Positions 46,923 to 57,300 of a DNA stretch of 64,000 nt are shown piece by piece. The notes below the pieces were generated by a model. It had not been told where the DNA came from, did no database searches, and was given only the letters and a program-made list of their open reading frames with translations. Origin of the DNA: Symbiodinium natans (taxonomy: Eukaryota; Sar; Dinophyceae; Suessiales; Symbiodiniaceae); contig CAJNDS010000957.1 of the NCBI GenBank assembly GCA_905221605.1, positions 773,501-837,500 on the forward strand. Reading direction: 5' to 3'. The translations under genes and the position numbers were made by a program. Numbering within the stretch: position 1 is the stretch's first letter; every line of letters begins with the position of its first letter.

Positions 46923-47279
46923 TGAAAGGGATAGGCGGTACTTTATAGACTCTTACTCCTTTGGCGCGCAAGGGGTCGTAGACATCCTAACAGCAGGGCA
47001 GAACAAGGAATCACATCAATCCGTAAGAGCCATTGTGCGCAATTGTAGCGTCACGGCTGCCCGTGCTCTTTGTGGCCTCGAGCTTTCCCCGTGTTGCAGT
47101 GATTATAGTCAAGATGCGGCCCTGTCAGTCCATGTCAAGAGACGTGGCATCCTATGTTCACAATGTTCACAAGCTCCTGTTCTACAGCTTTCTGTGGAGG
47201 CATGGGCCTTCTTCGTCAGATCCATACCGACCGATGGTCTAACTTCATTGTAAGCAGCGTGCGTCCATGGACTGGTCTG

Positions 47280-47420
47280 TCTTGACCGCACGGTCTTACC
47301 TTCCAAGGAAGAGCTCCTTCCTGGGGGCGCTAGTGCCACCCCCGCCGGTGCTCGGCGGCCCCAGCGCTGCAACGACGGTCTTTGGGTTAGAACAAACGCA
47401 TCCACGACTAAAAAATTGAA
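47280..47420 (+). CDS. Unassigned Pro/Gly-rich coding-like exon
   Basis: After TTCCAAG|G the frame reads KSSFLGALVPPPPVLGGPSA with very high GC at third positions and ends KN-stop shortly after. A second frame (EELLPGGASATPAG) is also open, so the reading frame is uncertain. Confidence 0.3.
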
Positions 47421-47857
47421 CAAGACCGGCTTTATGTACTTTGAAAAGGACAGCTAGCGCATGTCAATCGATGCACGGAGCAAGGCGCTGCTTGAAATGC
47501 TGGGCCGGCGCGGAGCATGGCAAAAACTTATGACACAAAGGTCCTCTCCCAAACACAGAGCCGAAACGCTTGAGTCACGGCCCTCTGCCTTCAGAACTTT
47601 ACGTTATGCCCTAGCCAGACAAGCGCAAACAATTGTAAAATATGTAAACTTAGCACAGACAAGTACAAAACAAGTCATAAAAAACACACAAAAAAGTGCA
47701 AAACAGGCAAGACAAGCACGGGTTTAAACAAGATGTGTTTTTTCGTTCGTTCTTTCATGTCGCGGTTGGTCCTTGGGGGGGGGTGGCATAGATGCATGAA
47801 GGCATATGTGTACATGTCGTTACTCTTCCGGGAACATATTAACACACTTGCAATTTC

Positions 47858-48154
47858 ATGGTTGAACTGAGGATCCTGAGGAGGGAGGCAGTTCTGGTGC
47901 TGTCGAGGCGCGCCCCGAGGTCGCCCAAGGGACTGCGGCGGCTCCTGCAGGCGCGGGGCTGCGCCACCGTGGCCGCCGGAGGCTCCGGTTCCGGAGGCAG
48001 TTCCCGCATCCGGCTGGTCCAACTGAGCCAGAGCCGCGCGAGACACCTGGAAGCCCGAGGTCGGCAGTCCGAGGCCGAGGACCGGCGCCATGCACTGGTG
48101 CTCCTGCACTTGCACTGCGCATCTCGATCAGTATCGATCACTCATCACCCATGA
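47858..48154 (+). CDS. GC-rich stretch open in several frames
   Basis: A GC-dense block is open on both strands. The + frame from GTG 47858 is Arg/Leu-rich (RILRREAVLVLSRRAP); another + frame is Gly/Ala/Pro-rich; the minus strand is also open. It may contain one exon, but frame and strand cannot be decided. Confidence 0.2.
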   Translation: MVELRILRREAVLVLSRRAPRSPKGLRRLLQARGCATVAAGGSGSGGSSRIRLVQLSQSRARHLEARGRQSEAEDRRHALVLLHLHCASRSVSITHHP

Positions 48155-48159
48155 TAAGA

Positions 48160-49760
48160 CACCAATTAGATTCACTGGCTAATAATTGAGGAAGGGAACC
48201 ATGGCCCTTGCCTCCGCTCTCCCGACCGCGCGCTGTGTTGCAGATCTGGATCCGAAGGAACGCTTCGCATGATTGCATCGCGTTGCATCGCACTTCGTGC
48301 CAGAGGTGGGCTCGTGCATCCGCGTTCTTCCCATCGGCACGTGAAATGCTCAGGAGACTGTCATGACCACATTGGAGGAGCCGCATTCAAGCCTCGGGCG
48401 AGTTGAGGACGGAAGGACGGGCAGCCTCCTCAGAAAGTAATGAAGGCACCCGTCGCGCCAAGAACTTTCTCTGGAGCAACTCTGGCCAGCGAAACATGAA
48501 ACGCTGTGGCGTGCGCTCTCAAAAAGTTGCCTCCAACCTGTGGGCCGGAATCGGGCTGTGGATACACGAGCTTGAGCGGACCTGATGCCAGTGGAAAGTC
48601 CTGCAGGCGTCCCAGCATTGAGATCACCACGCCTTGCACAAATACTCCTTCTTGCAACAGTTGCAAAGTTCATACAGCTTCACAATGTGTCGCACTGCTG
48701 CCTGCAGAATAGGTGCCAGTCAAGTTCAGTCAAGGCTTGCAGGGCAGAGGATTTCAGGAGTTCAGGCCGCCAATGTGTTGTGAGCAAAGACGATGCATCA
48801 CAGATCCAGTATCGAATAAGAGAACGTGGCCTGTTACCCTGATTACAGTCCCAGCTTTCAAGTCGAGTCTCGGCGTTTTGAAGCCTGCTTGTTCGCGGGG
48901 GGAGGAACCCTAACGGTGCAAAACAGGGTTCTCCGCTCACTCACAACCTTAAAAGTGTTAATTAGTCATAGGTTTAATGACGACGACGGCGGGAGCCAGT
49001 CTGTTCCGGAACTCTTGGGGTGATGTTGGGGATGCAGGTTCTTCTTTTCTTTTGTAGGTTTAGATGAACTTTCTTGCGATGTTGAAGTACTTTGTGCACA
49101 GTGTCGAGACTCCGCCCAGCCGCCCAGCCAGCAATCCTAGACCGACACGCCTGAAACCACCTCTCATATCGCAGTGCGCTGGCGAGCTGAAGGCTAGAGT
49201 CGTGGTCCTGGTTCATAGGGCAGTTCTACTCAAACTGCATCTGGGTCCTGTAACTCGCGCGCACTTTTGACAGCAGCTTGGGAGGGCGCGTCGAACAGGG
49301 ATTCTTAGGAAACGTAATAGTATATTCGGCTTTCAAACCTTTAAGCGCCTTGTTAACTTATAAGCAGCCAAGCTTGTGATGCTGTGCCATCCAGACGATT
49401 TCGGCTCAGCAGCAGGGAACCGGCTCGCTGCGAGTCCCGTGTTGTCAGATGGGATGCTTGCAGCGGCTGTGGAATGAATGTGTCTGGAACGGGGAATGAG
49501 GTCACAGTCCTGCCAGAAGGCAACAGCGGCTCCTACTGGTTTCTGGGAGTATCTGGGCAGGAAAGTAGACACCCCAAACAAAGCACCATACAGCGTTGAT
49601 ACATTTTTCCCTGTCACGGCTCCCAGAGGGCCCCGGAGCAAAACCAGCCTGCCAAAAACGGAGCAGCGTAGAGCGCGGACAGTGCGAGAGTGCAGTCCCC
49701 GCGTAGACAATCTACTACTATACTATTATACAAATTCTGAGTATATGACGAAAATGCTTT
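48160..49760. other. Region without a recognised gene
   Basis: No conserved block was found. One + frame at 49384-49599 (RCESRVVRWDACSGCGMNVS, then NSGSYWFLGVSG) is mildly exon-like but has no recognisable domain or clear splice entry. Confidence 0.45.
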
Positions 49761-49771
49761 TACAGATTAAG

Positions 49772-52700
49772 GTTTGCCTGGCTGTCCTCGGCACGCTGGC
49801 GGGCACCATCGGCAAGCAGATGGTTCGCTGCTCAAAGTTGGCGAAGGAGAGGCGAAAGCAGAAGGAGGGCAACTTCCTCCTGGTGGCCGGCCACACGGAC
49901 TGAGGGAGAGGCTTTTCAACTTGCGCTGATTTGTTGAAGGGATCCTGCCTCTTCAGTCGCTTCCGTTTGCCTATTCTGAGAACTCTGAGTCTTCCATTCT
50001 TTTCGATTTCTTTTTCTTGTTTCTGCTGAGATCTAAGGTCTGGCACTGCAGGTGGCTTTGAACCCGGCCTGCGACGTCGCGGGCTACGCGCTGGCGCCAG
50101 CCTCGGTCATCGCCCCCGTGACGGGGATGGACCGGGGGATGACAAACCGGGGACAAAGGGGGAGGGCTCCGTCAGTGTCCCAAGCAAAAAAAAATGCTTC
50201 CTACTGTGGCAATCTGTGGCAGGATATTGTTTGGAACACGGTGATCGCGCCCTGCTCTTTGGGGGAGACCCTGACACCCCGGCGGTTGATCAGCGCGGCG
50301 ATCATCTTTTTCACAGCCACCACCTCCGCAGGGGGTCTCAGCGTCTGCTGCAGGGTTTACACTATTGGCCAGGAACGAACGCAACAAGGTTCCAACACGC
50401 TGTTACGGTTAAACCCTCCACAAGGCGAGTTCCTATTTACGAGTGTGCAAGGCTCCCAAGACAGGAGCCCGAGAGTGCACAGCACATGCTGCAGACACAA
50501 GTTACGATGCTCCCAAAGAGCACGGGAAATCGAACAGAGAGCAGTAGCTACGTAGTAGAAAAATTACGTAGTACCAAATTGAGACATCTCATGTCTCTCC
50601 CTTCCCGCGAAGGGCAGCAAGTTCCAACAGTTCCCCCCTCGAAAGAAGAAGAGATTTCCCACGAAGAGCCACATCTGGATGATTCTGGATGATCAACAAA
50701 GCTGCATTTCCCCTCTCTGAGGTGTTCTTTCGGCAGATCAACGAGGTGAACTGGAGCGCTGAGTATGTGCAGCATGTCCTGCTGCAGTCACGGACCATGG
50801 TCTATGGCCTTTGTTTCACTGGCTGGTGCTGGCCTCAAGCTGCCCTTTCAGGACCTAGCTGACCTAGCTTCTCAGAGCATCACATGGAACAGGTTCCTGT
50901 TCAACACCTTGGTCCTGATGAAGTATCCAAACGGTTCTGCAGTGCGCGGCTTCTCACTCGGAGCTACTGCAGGTGTCCGGCTCGGTCTGAGCTTGTGTCT
51001 CGTGCACCATTGCCACATGATGCAGTGCGTTGCCGATAGCAAGACATCGACGGTTCCTGAGGCACTCTGGCAGGAAACATGTGGTGCACAAAGATTGCAA
51101 CCGGGCTGCAACTTAGGACTTTGCGAGCAGCACCTAGCTGGTAAGCATTCTTCTTCAGAGGTGGCAGTCCTTCTGGAGCAGTGCTTCGGCGGAAATTGTC
51201 TGGCGTGGACAAAGCCTGTTTCCTGGTTTGCCGCCACGGCTGCGATTCTTTTCAGCAGCTCGGAGGATCAGATCTGCAGGTGTCATCAGCTGACATTCTG
51301 AAGAATTCGAGCTGACTATGAAAAAGAGTGGAAAGCGTGAGGGAGGTCTCCTAGGCTTTGACTTGCGCCGGATGCCTTTTCAGGTACCACCAACTTGTAC
51401 TTCATCTCTTTAGGGCTGCAGCACTATGAGGCGCTGTGCAATTTGGTCGTTCCATGAGACTTCAACTGAGGGCTTTTGGGCTTTCAGTACTTTGGGGATT
51501 TGGGGCTTTGGGGCTTTTGCAGTGCATCGGTTGGGTCATGTCGTTGTTGCGGCCTCTTTTTTTTTGAGCAGCAAACGCCGTAACATGACCCACGTGCCAT
51601 GTTGCTATAAGTGCAGCCTGCTAAAGCTTGACTCGCAGAGCCAGCTGAGGCTTTTGCTTTGTGGTGTGGTCTTTTATTTATTTTTGTCTTTTCTTGCGCC
51701 TTGTTCCCCTCCTCGGTGTGGGGTTCTTAGGTGTTAAGTTCAACCATGCTCCTCGCCTCCGGTGTTCCGCCCAGTTGGAGTTCCGACCCGCTGAGAAGCC
51801 CGCAGAGACAAAGAGTCTAGCCGAGTATCCATGGCCCATCCGCAGAGAAGCCCGAGAAGAGTCCCGCTGAGCATCCTAAAAGTGTGCCCCAAGAGAACCC
51901 TCAAAGAATTCTGGGGAGAAGCTGTGGCAATTTTTGTAGTTGCCTGTTTGAAAACGGCAGGATCTCTCCCACCTGAGGTAGCTGTAGGGCGGGGATGATC
52001 GAAGTAAATCATCTGTTCTGCTTTTGTTGGCCCTAAACCCTAACAGCCTCTACTTAAACCCAAAAGCGTTCTAAAAACCCTAGGCCCTAGGACAACCTGA
52101 AAAGCCTAGAGGCTCTAAAGAAAACGGCAAACAAAAATCCACAAGTTGGACGAAGGCCCCCAAAGCCCCACCCTTGCAAAAAAAACCCAAATCAACCCGA
52201 GTATTCGCGGCACAGGCGCTCTTCATGGTCACAGTCTTCATGGGGTCGAATATCGTCACCAACAGCCTCAGTGCTATCGTCGTCCTGGCAGAGATGGATG
52301 AGGCCAGATCTCTTGGGAATTGTTCTGCGGTTCCGTCAAGAGCAGAGTCCAGAGTGAGTCGTGAGTAACTACAGGAACCTCTGCATGTCTCGGTGCGGGG
52401 AAGTAGTCCACAATTCTTGCGAAGCTAAGCAGGAGCTTGCAAGGGGCCTGTCGACGTTGCTCTATTGTTGTCTAGTATTCGTTGCCTTGGTTAGGCTGGG
52501 CATCGAATTGCATCCGAGCCTCTTCATGCCTGACCCCCTTCTTCATGCCATGTTGAGACCCTTTCGGGGCCTTTCGAGAGCCCTTTACAAGAGAGAGAAG
52601 CTTCCTTATTCCTTGCACTTTGCAAGAGAGGCTCCCTGGTGGAAGCTGGGGGGCTACGTCCTGTGCATCTTGGGGATGATGGCGGGGATGGTGCTGCTGA

Positions 52701-52978
52701 CCGAAGGCCACTGCAGTAGCTGGTATACTGCACCATGGGATGATTGATGAGGGAGGGGGAGCTGGGGGGGGGGGGGGGTTCAGGAAAGTGCTTGGGGCGC
52801 AGTCCGGCTTTTGAAAGATTCATGTTCCTACTGCGTAGCGAACTGCCATGAGAAGCCCTTCTCTGGAGGCGAGAAAGAGTCGCCTCGCTCGCGGTTCACA
52901 CCTGCAAGCCTGGAGGAGGTCGAGCTCTCGAGCTACGATGTGAGGTCTATCGGGGCCCCCTCTTCGCCTCTGGATTAG
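49772..52978 (+). CDS. NIPA-like magnesium transporter family protein
   Basis: NIPA-like proteins are multi-span membrane proteins of the drug/metabolite transporter superfamily, several shown to carry Mg2+. Exons found: 49772 to about 49900 (VCLAVLGTLAGTIGKQMVR, first membrane span); 50052-50129 (YALAPASVIAPVTGMD, the family's APxSxIAP span; GA donor); 50223 to about 50330 (VWNTVIAPCSLGETLTPRRL, matching the AP-x-LxExLT-x-R-x motif); 50893-50972 (YPNGSAVRGFSLGATAG, matching the P-x-G-S-x-x-R block); 52216-52302 (VTVFMGSNIVTNSLSAIVVL; 29 codons, GC donor); 52631-52706 (WWKLGGYVLCILGMMAG, last span, joined in phase); and about 52835-52978, a Ser/Glu-rich tail ending SSPLD and a stop. Exons around 50.7-50.85 and 51.1-51.3 kb are likely but unresolved. 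The start codon was not found. Confidence 0.8.
52764..52778 (+). repeat. Poly-G tract (15 G) in the last NIPA-like intron
   Basis: Uninterrupted G run between the last membrane-span exon and the C-terminal exon. Confidence 0.85.
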
Positions 52979-52979
52979 G

Positions 52980-54350
52980 GAGAGTTAGCTGCTTGTGCAA
53001 GCTCCTTATTCTGGAGTGAATACATCCTCTTTGCAGCCCTAAGTCAAACTGAACACTCTCAAATACATCCTTCGCATTCTCATGATTCCCCACCCGTGGA
53101 ATGCTCTCCTCTTATTTTGCCTTAATGCTCTCACACACACACACAATCCGGAAGAGAGAGGTGTGGCCTTCCCCGCCTCTCAGGGTATGCTTTCACCTCT
53201 TAGACCGTCCCCCCTTCGGTCCCCCGCAAAGTGCGCCGCTCTGCGTGTGGCTCTCGAAGTCGAAAAACGGTTGCCAGGAGCGCGTCACGGGTGGCCATGG
53301 GTTACATTGCTATAAGACTTCGCACGAGACTTTGCTCCGATGGGCATGATTTGATCACTCAGATAGGATTATCAGCCGGTGAAGCTTCTCAGTCGGAGAT
53401 CGACTCTCCGCAGCATTCCGTCGCGCCGGGGCTCAGAAGCCTTGAAAAGGGGGCCAGTTTTGAAGGGGGGGAAGGGAAGAGCCCTTAGAGCTCTTCGAGG
53501 AGCTCCTCTGAGTCTCCGCATCGTCCCCCCGGTCCGGGCTCTCAGAAGTCTCCGAGAAGAGGCGACAAAAAGCAAACAATTTGCGGTAGTTTGCGGGTGT
53601 TTTTCCTTGAGCACTTCTACCGTCGGGCTTCGTCGGGTGCTTCACTTGTGAGGCCACGGCAAGGTGCTGAAGGCGCCTGATTTCAGGGAGAGTCCGGAGA
53701 GTCCCCCAAAACTCTGCAGGGCCGCTTTGCCATGCTTTGCCATGCTTGGCCACTTTGCCAGGAGTCGGTGGATTGCCGCTTTGCCAGTTTTGTGGTTCTG
53801 CCGTTGGTTATGCGCGGTGCTCGGCGGTACTCTGGGCATGTCTCTAGGAAGCACAGTGCAAAACGCACTTTCCTATCGAAGGAGTGCGGTACTCTTTCCT
53901 TTCCGGCAAGCCTTTAAGGCCGTTCTGGCCTCAGCTGCGAAACACTTTACACGTCTTGTACACTCTTCGTAGGAAATTTGCAAATTTGGTCGGGGGTCAG
54001 GTGCCTGACTTACAGTAGTAGCCATTGTGCAGGAGAGACGCATGTCGCACCGAATTCCCTATTCCTCCTAATGACTGACAGAGAACCGAATACAAAGTGA
54101 GCTCATGTCTTTCCTGAACGGGGGAGCTGCCGCCTTGCTTCGAAGGTGCTGATTCTCTTGCAGGTCCTCTTCGTTCTCTACGGCCGCTCGCATAGTTCAA
54201 GGATCTTCCAAGGGGCCTTGTGAGGCCTTATGTAGTTAGGGATGTTTACGGATGGCCCAGGGCTGGTGAGGAGTCTCTACTCGTAGTTGTGGACTCGAAG
54301 TATACTTCATGTTTGGATTGTAGAGAAAGTGGTGCATAGACACGCTTGCA
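52980..54350. other. Intergenic region, nothing recognised
   Basis: Between the NIPA-like stop and the first recognised STT3 exon. Short open frames at 53379-53651 and 53664-53972 have no recognisable domain. The STT3 start codon and first exon probably lie here, but no N-terminal membrane span could be assigned. Confidence 0.5.
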
Positions 54351-54356
54351 TTCGAG

Positions 54357-57300
54357 GCGCTTATGCAGCATACGAGATTCGGCTTTACCCCATCAAGGCC
54401 ATCCTGTTGCTTGTTCGACTTGGCTTTGTCACCAAAACCTCCCAAGGACTATGGCTATATCATCCATGAGTGCACGGCCCATTCCTGCAATTGCCTGCAT
54501 GACGCAATCACAGCATCTGAATGGAGCGCAGTACGGCGCAAATGAGCAATGACGACCGCCGGAGGCCATCACGCGCGCAGCCTCAATTGAGCAGCTGAGG
54601 TTCGATCCTTGGTTCAACTACCGGGCTGCGGAATACCTGGCAGAACATGGCTTGCCAGGAACTTACGATAGGATGCCGTGAATGATGGAACATGCCGGCT
54701 GTGTCATAGGAAAACCTGTCAGGCAGAAGTTCTTCCAGTGGTACGACTACGAGTCATGGTACCCGCTTGGTCGGCCAATTGGTACAACGCAGCCGCCCTG
54801 GGCACCGGCTCCACTCATAAGAGAGCCCACCATATTTTCACTATATTTTGCAGCCCACTCTCCAAGGATCTACCCCGGCATGCAGATGACTGCAGTGTGG
54901 ATCTGGGAGGCTGCAAGGGTCGTCAAGATATCAGATTCAGTCTCTGGAGCTGTTAGCACGCTCTGAGGCCATGAAGAAGGTGGGCGACTTTAAGGTGGAG
55001 ACTCCCTCTCTGGTCTTGGCGCTGAGGCCAGGATCGTATAAGATGCAGATGCCACGGCGCTCGGAGTTAGAGAATCTGCAGAAGCTCTGAGGCCAGTGAT
55101 CTCCTCCCTGAAGAAGAGTGGCTGGAAGTTTCTGTACCCAGCTCAGAGGCTACCTCCAGACGCTTTTTCCGATGCTTTGCCTCCAAAAAGGCCAGCCTTG
55201 AAGCAGTCGTACGAGTTCAGTCCCATGAGCCGGCAGCTCAGAGAGTTCTCACCACACGCTTAGAACACGGATGTCATGGCAACTCTTTTTTTTTGGATTT
55301 TTCGGCCACCTTGAATCCACGAACTTGTGCTGGCATCTGTGTGGGGTCACCATGTCAGCCATCCTGGAGCTCTTCTCTGCGGGGGACCATGTCCCACGGC
55401 GTCGCCCACAAAGGTGTCAACGACATCTGCTGCATGATCCCGCCTTGGTTCGGCTCCTACGCGCCGAGGCCTCAAAATGGCCCTTAAACAGGCTGGAGAC
55501 GTTCGGTGGTCTTTGTGCCCTCCTACGCCCCATGCCACTCACAAGGTCCATTTTCTCGGGCCTGTTGGCCTACGAGATCTCGCGGAGCGTCAGGGCCTGA
55601 GGGCCCCGAATGTGGCTGCTGAGCCTCGCTTTGTACACTGTACGGTTGATGGCCACTCGAATTTCAGGTCAACGCTGGGGTCTGCACAACCCTGATCATG
55701 GCCATCATTCCCGCGCACCTGATGAGGCCCTGGCACACCGCAGGCCAGTGCGGTGCCGTGGCACTTTCGCAGAGGTCTGTGGGTGGCGAGTTCGATAATG
55801 AAGCCGTGGCAGTGACGGCGATTTGCTCCACCTTTTGGCTGCCACGAGCTAAGCTGCAGACTCTTAGGGGATGCAAGTGCAGCGCAAAGTGAAGTAGTGA
55901 CTTTGTACATAGCGATCGTATCATAGTTCGAAAGAGTCAGTTGATTGAGTCAGGTGGATTCTGAGCGTTCGAACACCGAAGCACTGGCCCATCGGGCTTT
56001 TTGCCGGCCTGCGGCCCAGACAGAGGTCTTTTTGACAGTCAAGACGGAGTCAGCCTCTTGCTCTCTGAAGGCAGGAGCTTAGGAGATTAGATTGAACCTC
56101 TCCACTGAACTGCACCCCAGCCGTACTGACTGTCTTGCGCGACTGGGTCCTATTGTTGGTGCAGCTCTGTTTGTCGATATAGGTTGCTGCGCCACCCTCA
56201 GAAGTAGGTGTTGGCTGTACACATACACACGGTGTGGAGCACGTTCTCAAATGTCATCTATAAGCAAGTACGCCGAGCCCAATGCTCACCAAAGCTCCTA
56301 CAGAGGCTCACGGAGCTTCGCACGCGCACGCATAGATGCACAGAGCGTGCAAGGCTGAAATGGTATCTCAAATGATCGATTTTTCCTTTTTGGAATACCG
56401 GCCTCGCATTCTCACATTGGGCGGGTCGGTGGGAGAAGCGGAGCGGAGGGCCGGCTAATTTTTGCCTCCGCAGCAGTCCCTCGGGTTTAATGGTGTTGAA
56501 AACTTGTTGGCTTGGAGATGGACTTCGATTCAGCGCTGCCAGAAAACATATAGGAGCACCACCTGCAGAGAACAAGTCTGAACCTTTCCTCGGCACCACA
56601 TTCAAAGACCCAACAGCACATGTGACACGAATCATATTCGTCGAGCATTTTCGCATTTCGTCCTTTCCGGCTTTGCTCGGCCAGCGGACTATTGATCGGT
56701 GCCCCTCCCTGTTCTGTATAAAGACTGAAGAAAGCGGTATGCACTATTGACAATGATGCTCTGCGTCTTGCTCACCACGAACACATTCACAAATCCCCAG
56801 AAGCATCACAGCATGACTCAGCAACATGCAGCACTTTTGTGTTCTTGGTCTGGGCCTCTTTAAAGCTCAGGCTTGTCATACATCTACATGGTAGCCGTGG
56901 TGACCTCAGCCCCATCCGGGCTGCTGTGGGACCTGTTGGTTTGTGATTCTGAGGCTTGGGGCGGCTACATCTTCGTGATCAACATGCGCCTCGGCATGCA
57001 GGCCACTGAGTACAGAAGTACAGTTCAGAAGTTTCCGGAGGGTCGGCATCCACGCTGCGATGCTGGTCGCGCTCGGCCGCTTCAACTCCGGCGCCCGGCA
57101 CCCTAAGAAAAAGAGTCAACAGCAGCAACAGCAACAGCAACAACAACAGCAACGGCGACAAACTGTATCAAGTAATAGTGCTTCTTGGCGCGCCGCGAGT
57201 GGCAGAGAGAAAGCAGGAGAAGCACTTGGCGCGCAGTGCTCTTTGTGCGGCAGGGGCGCTGGGGTGCTGCAGGTCCACAAAGCCTACAGCATCTTCTATG

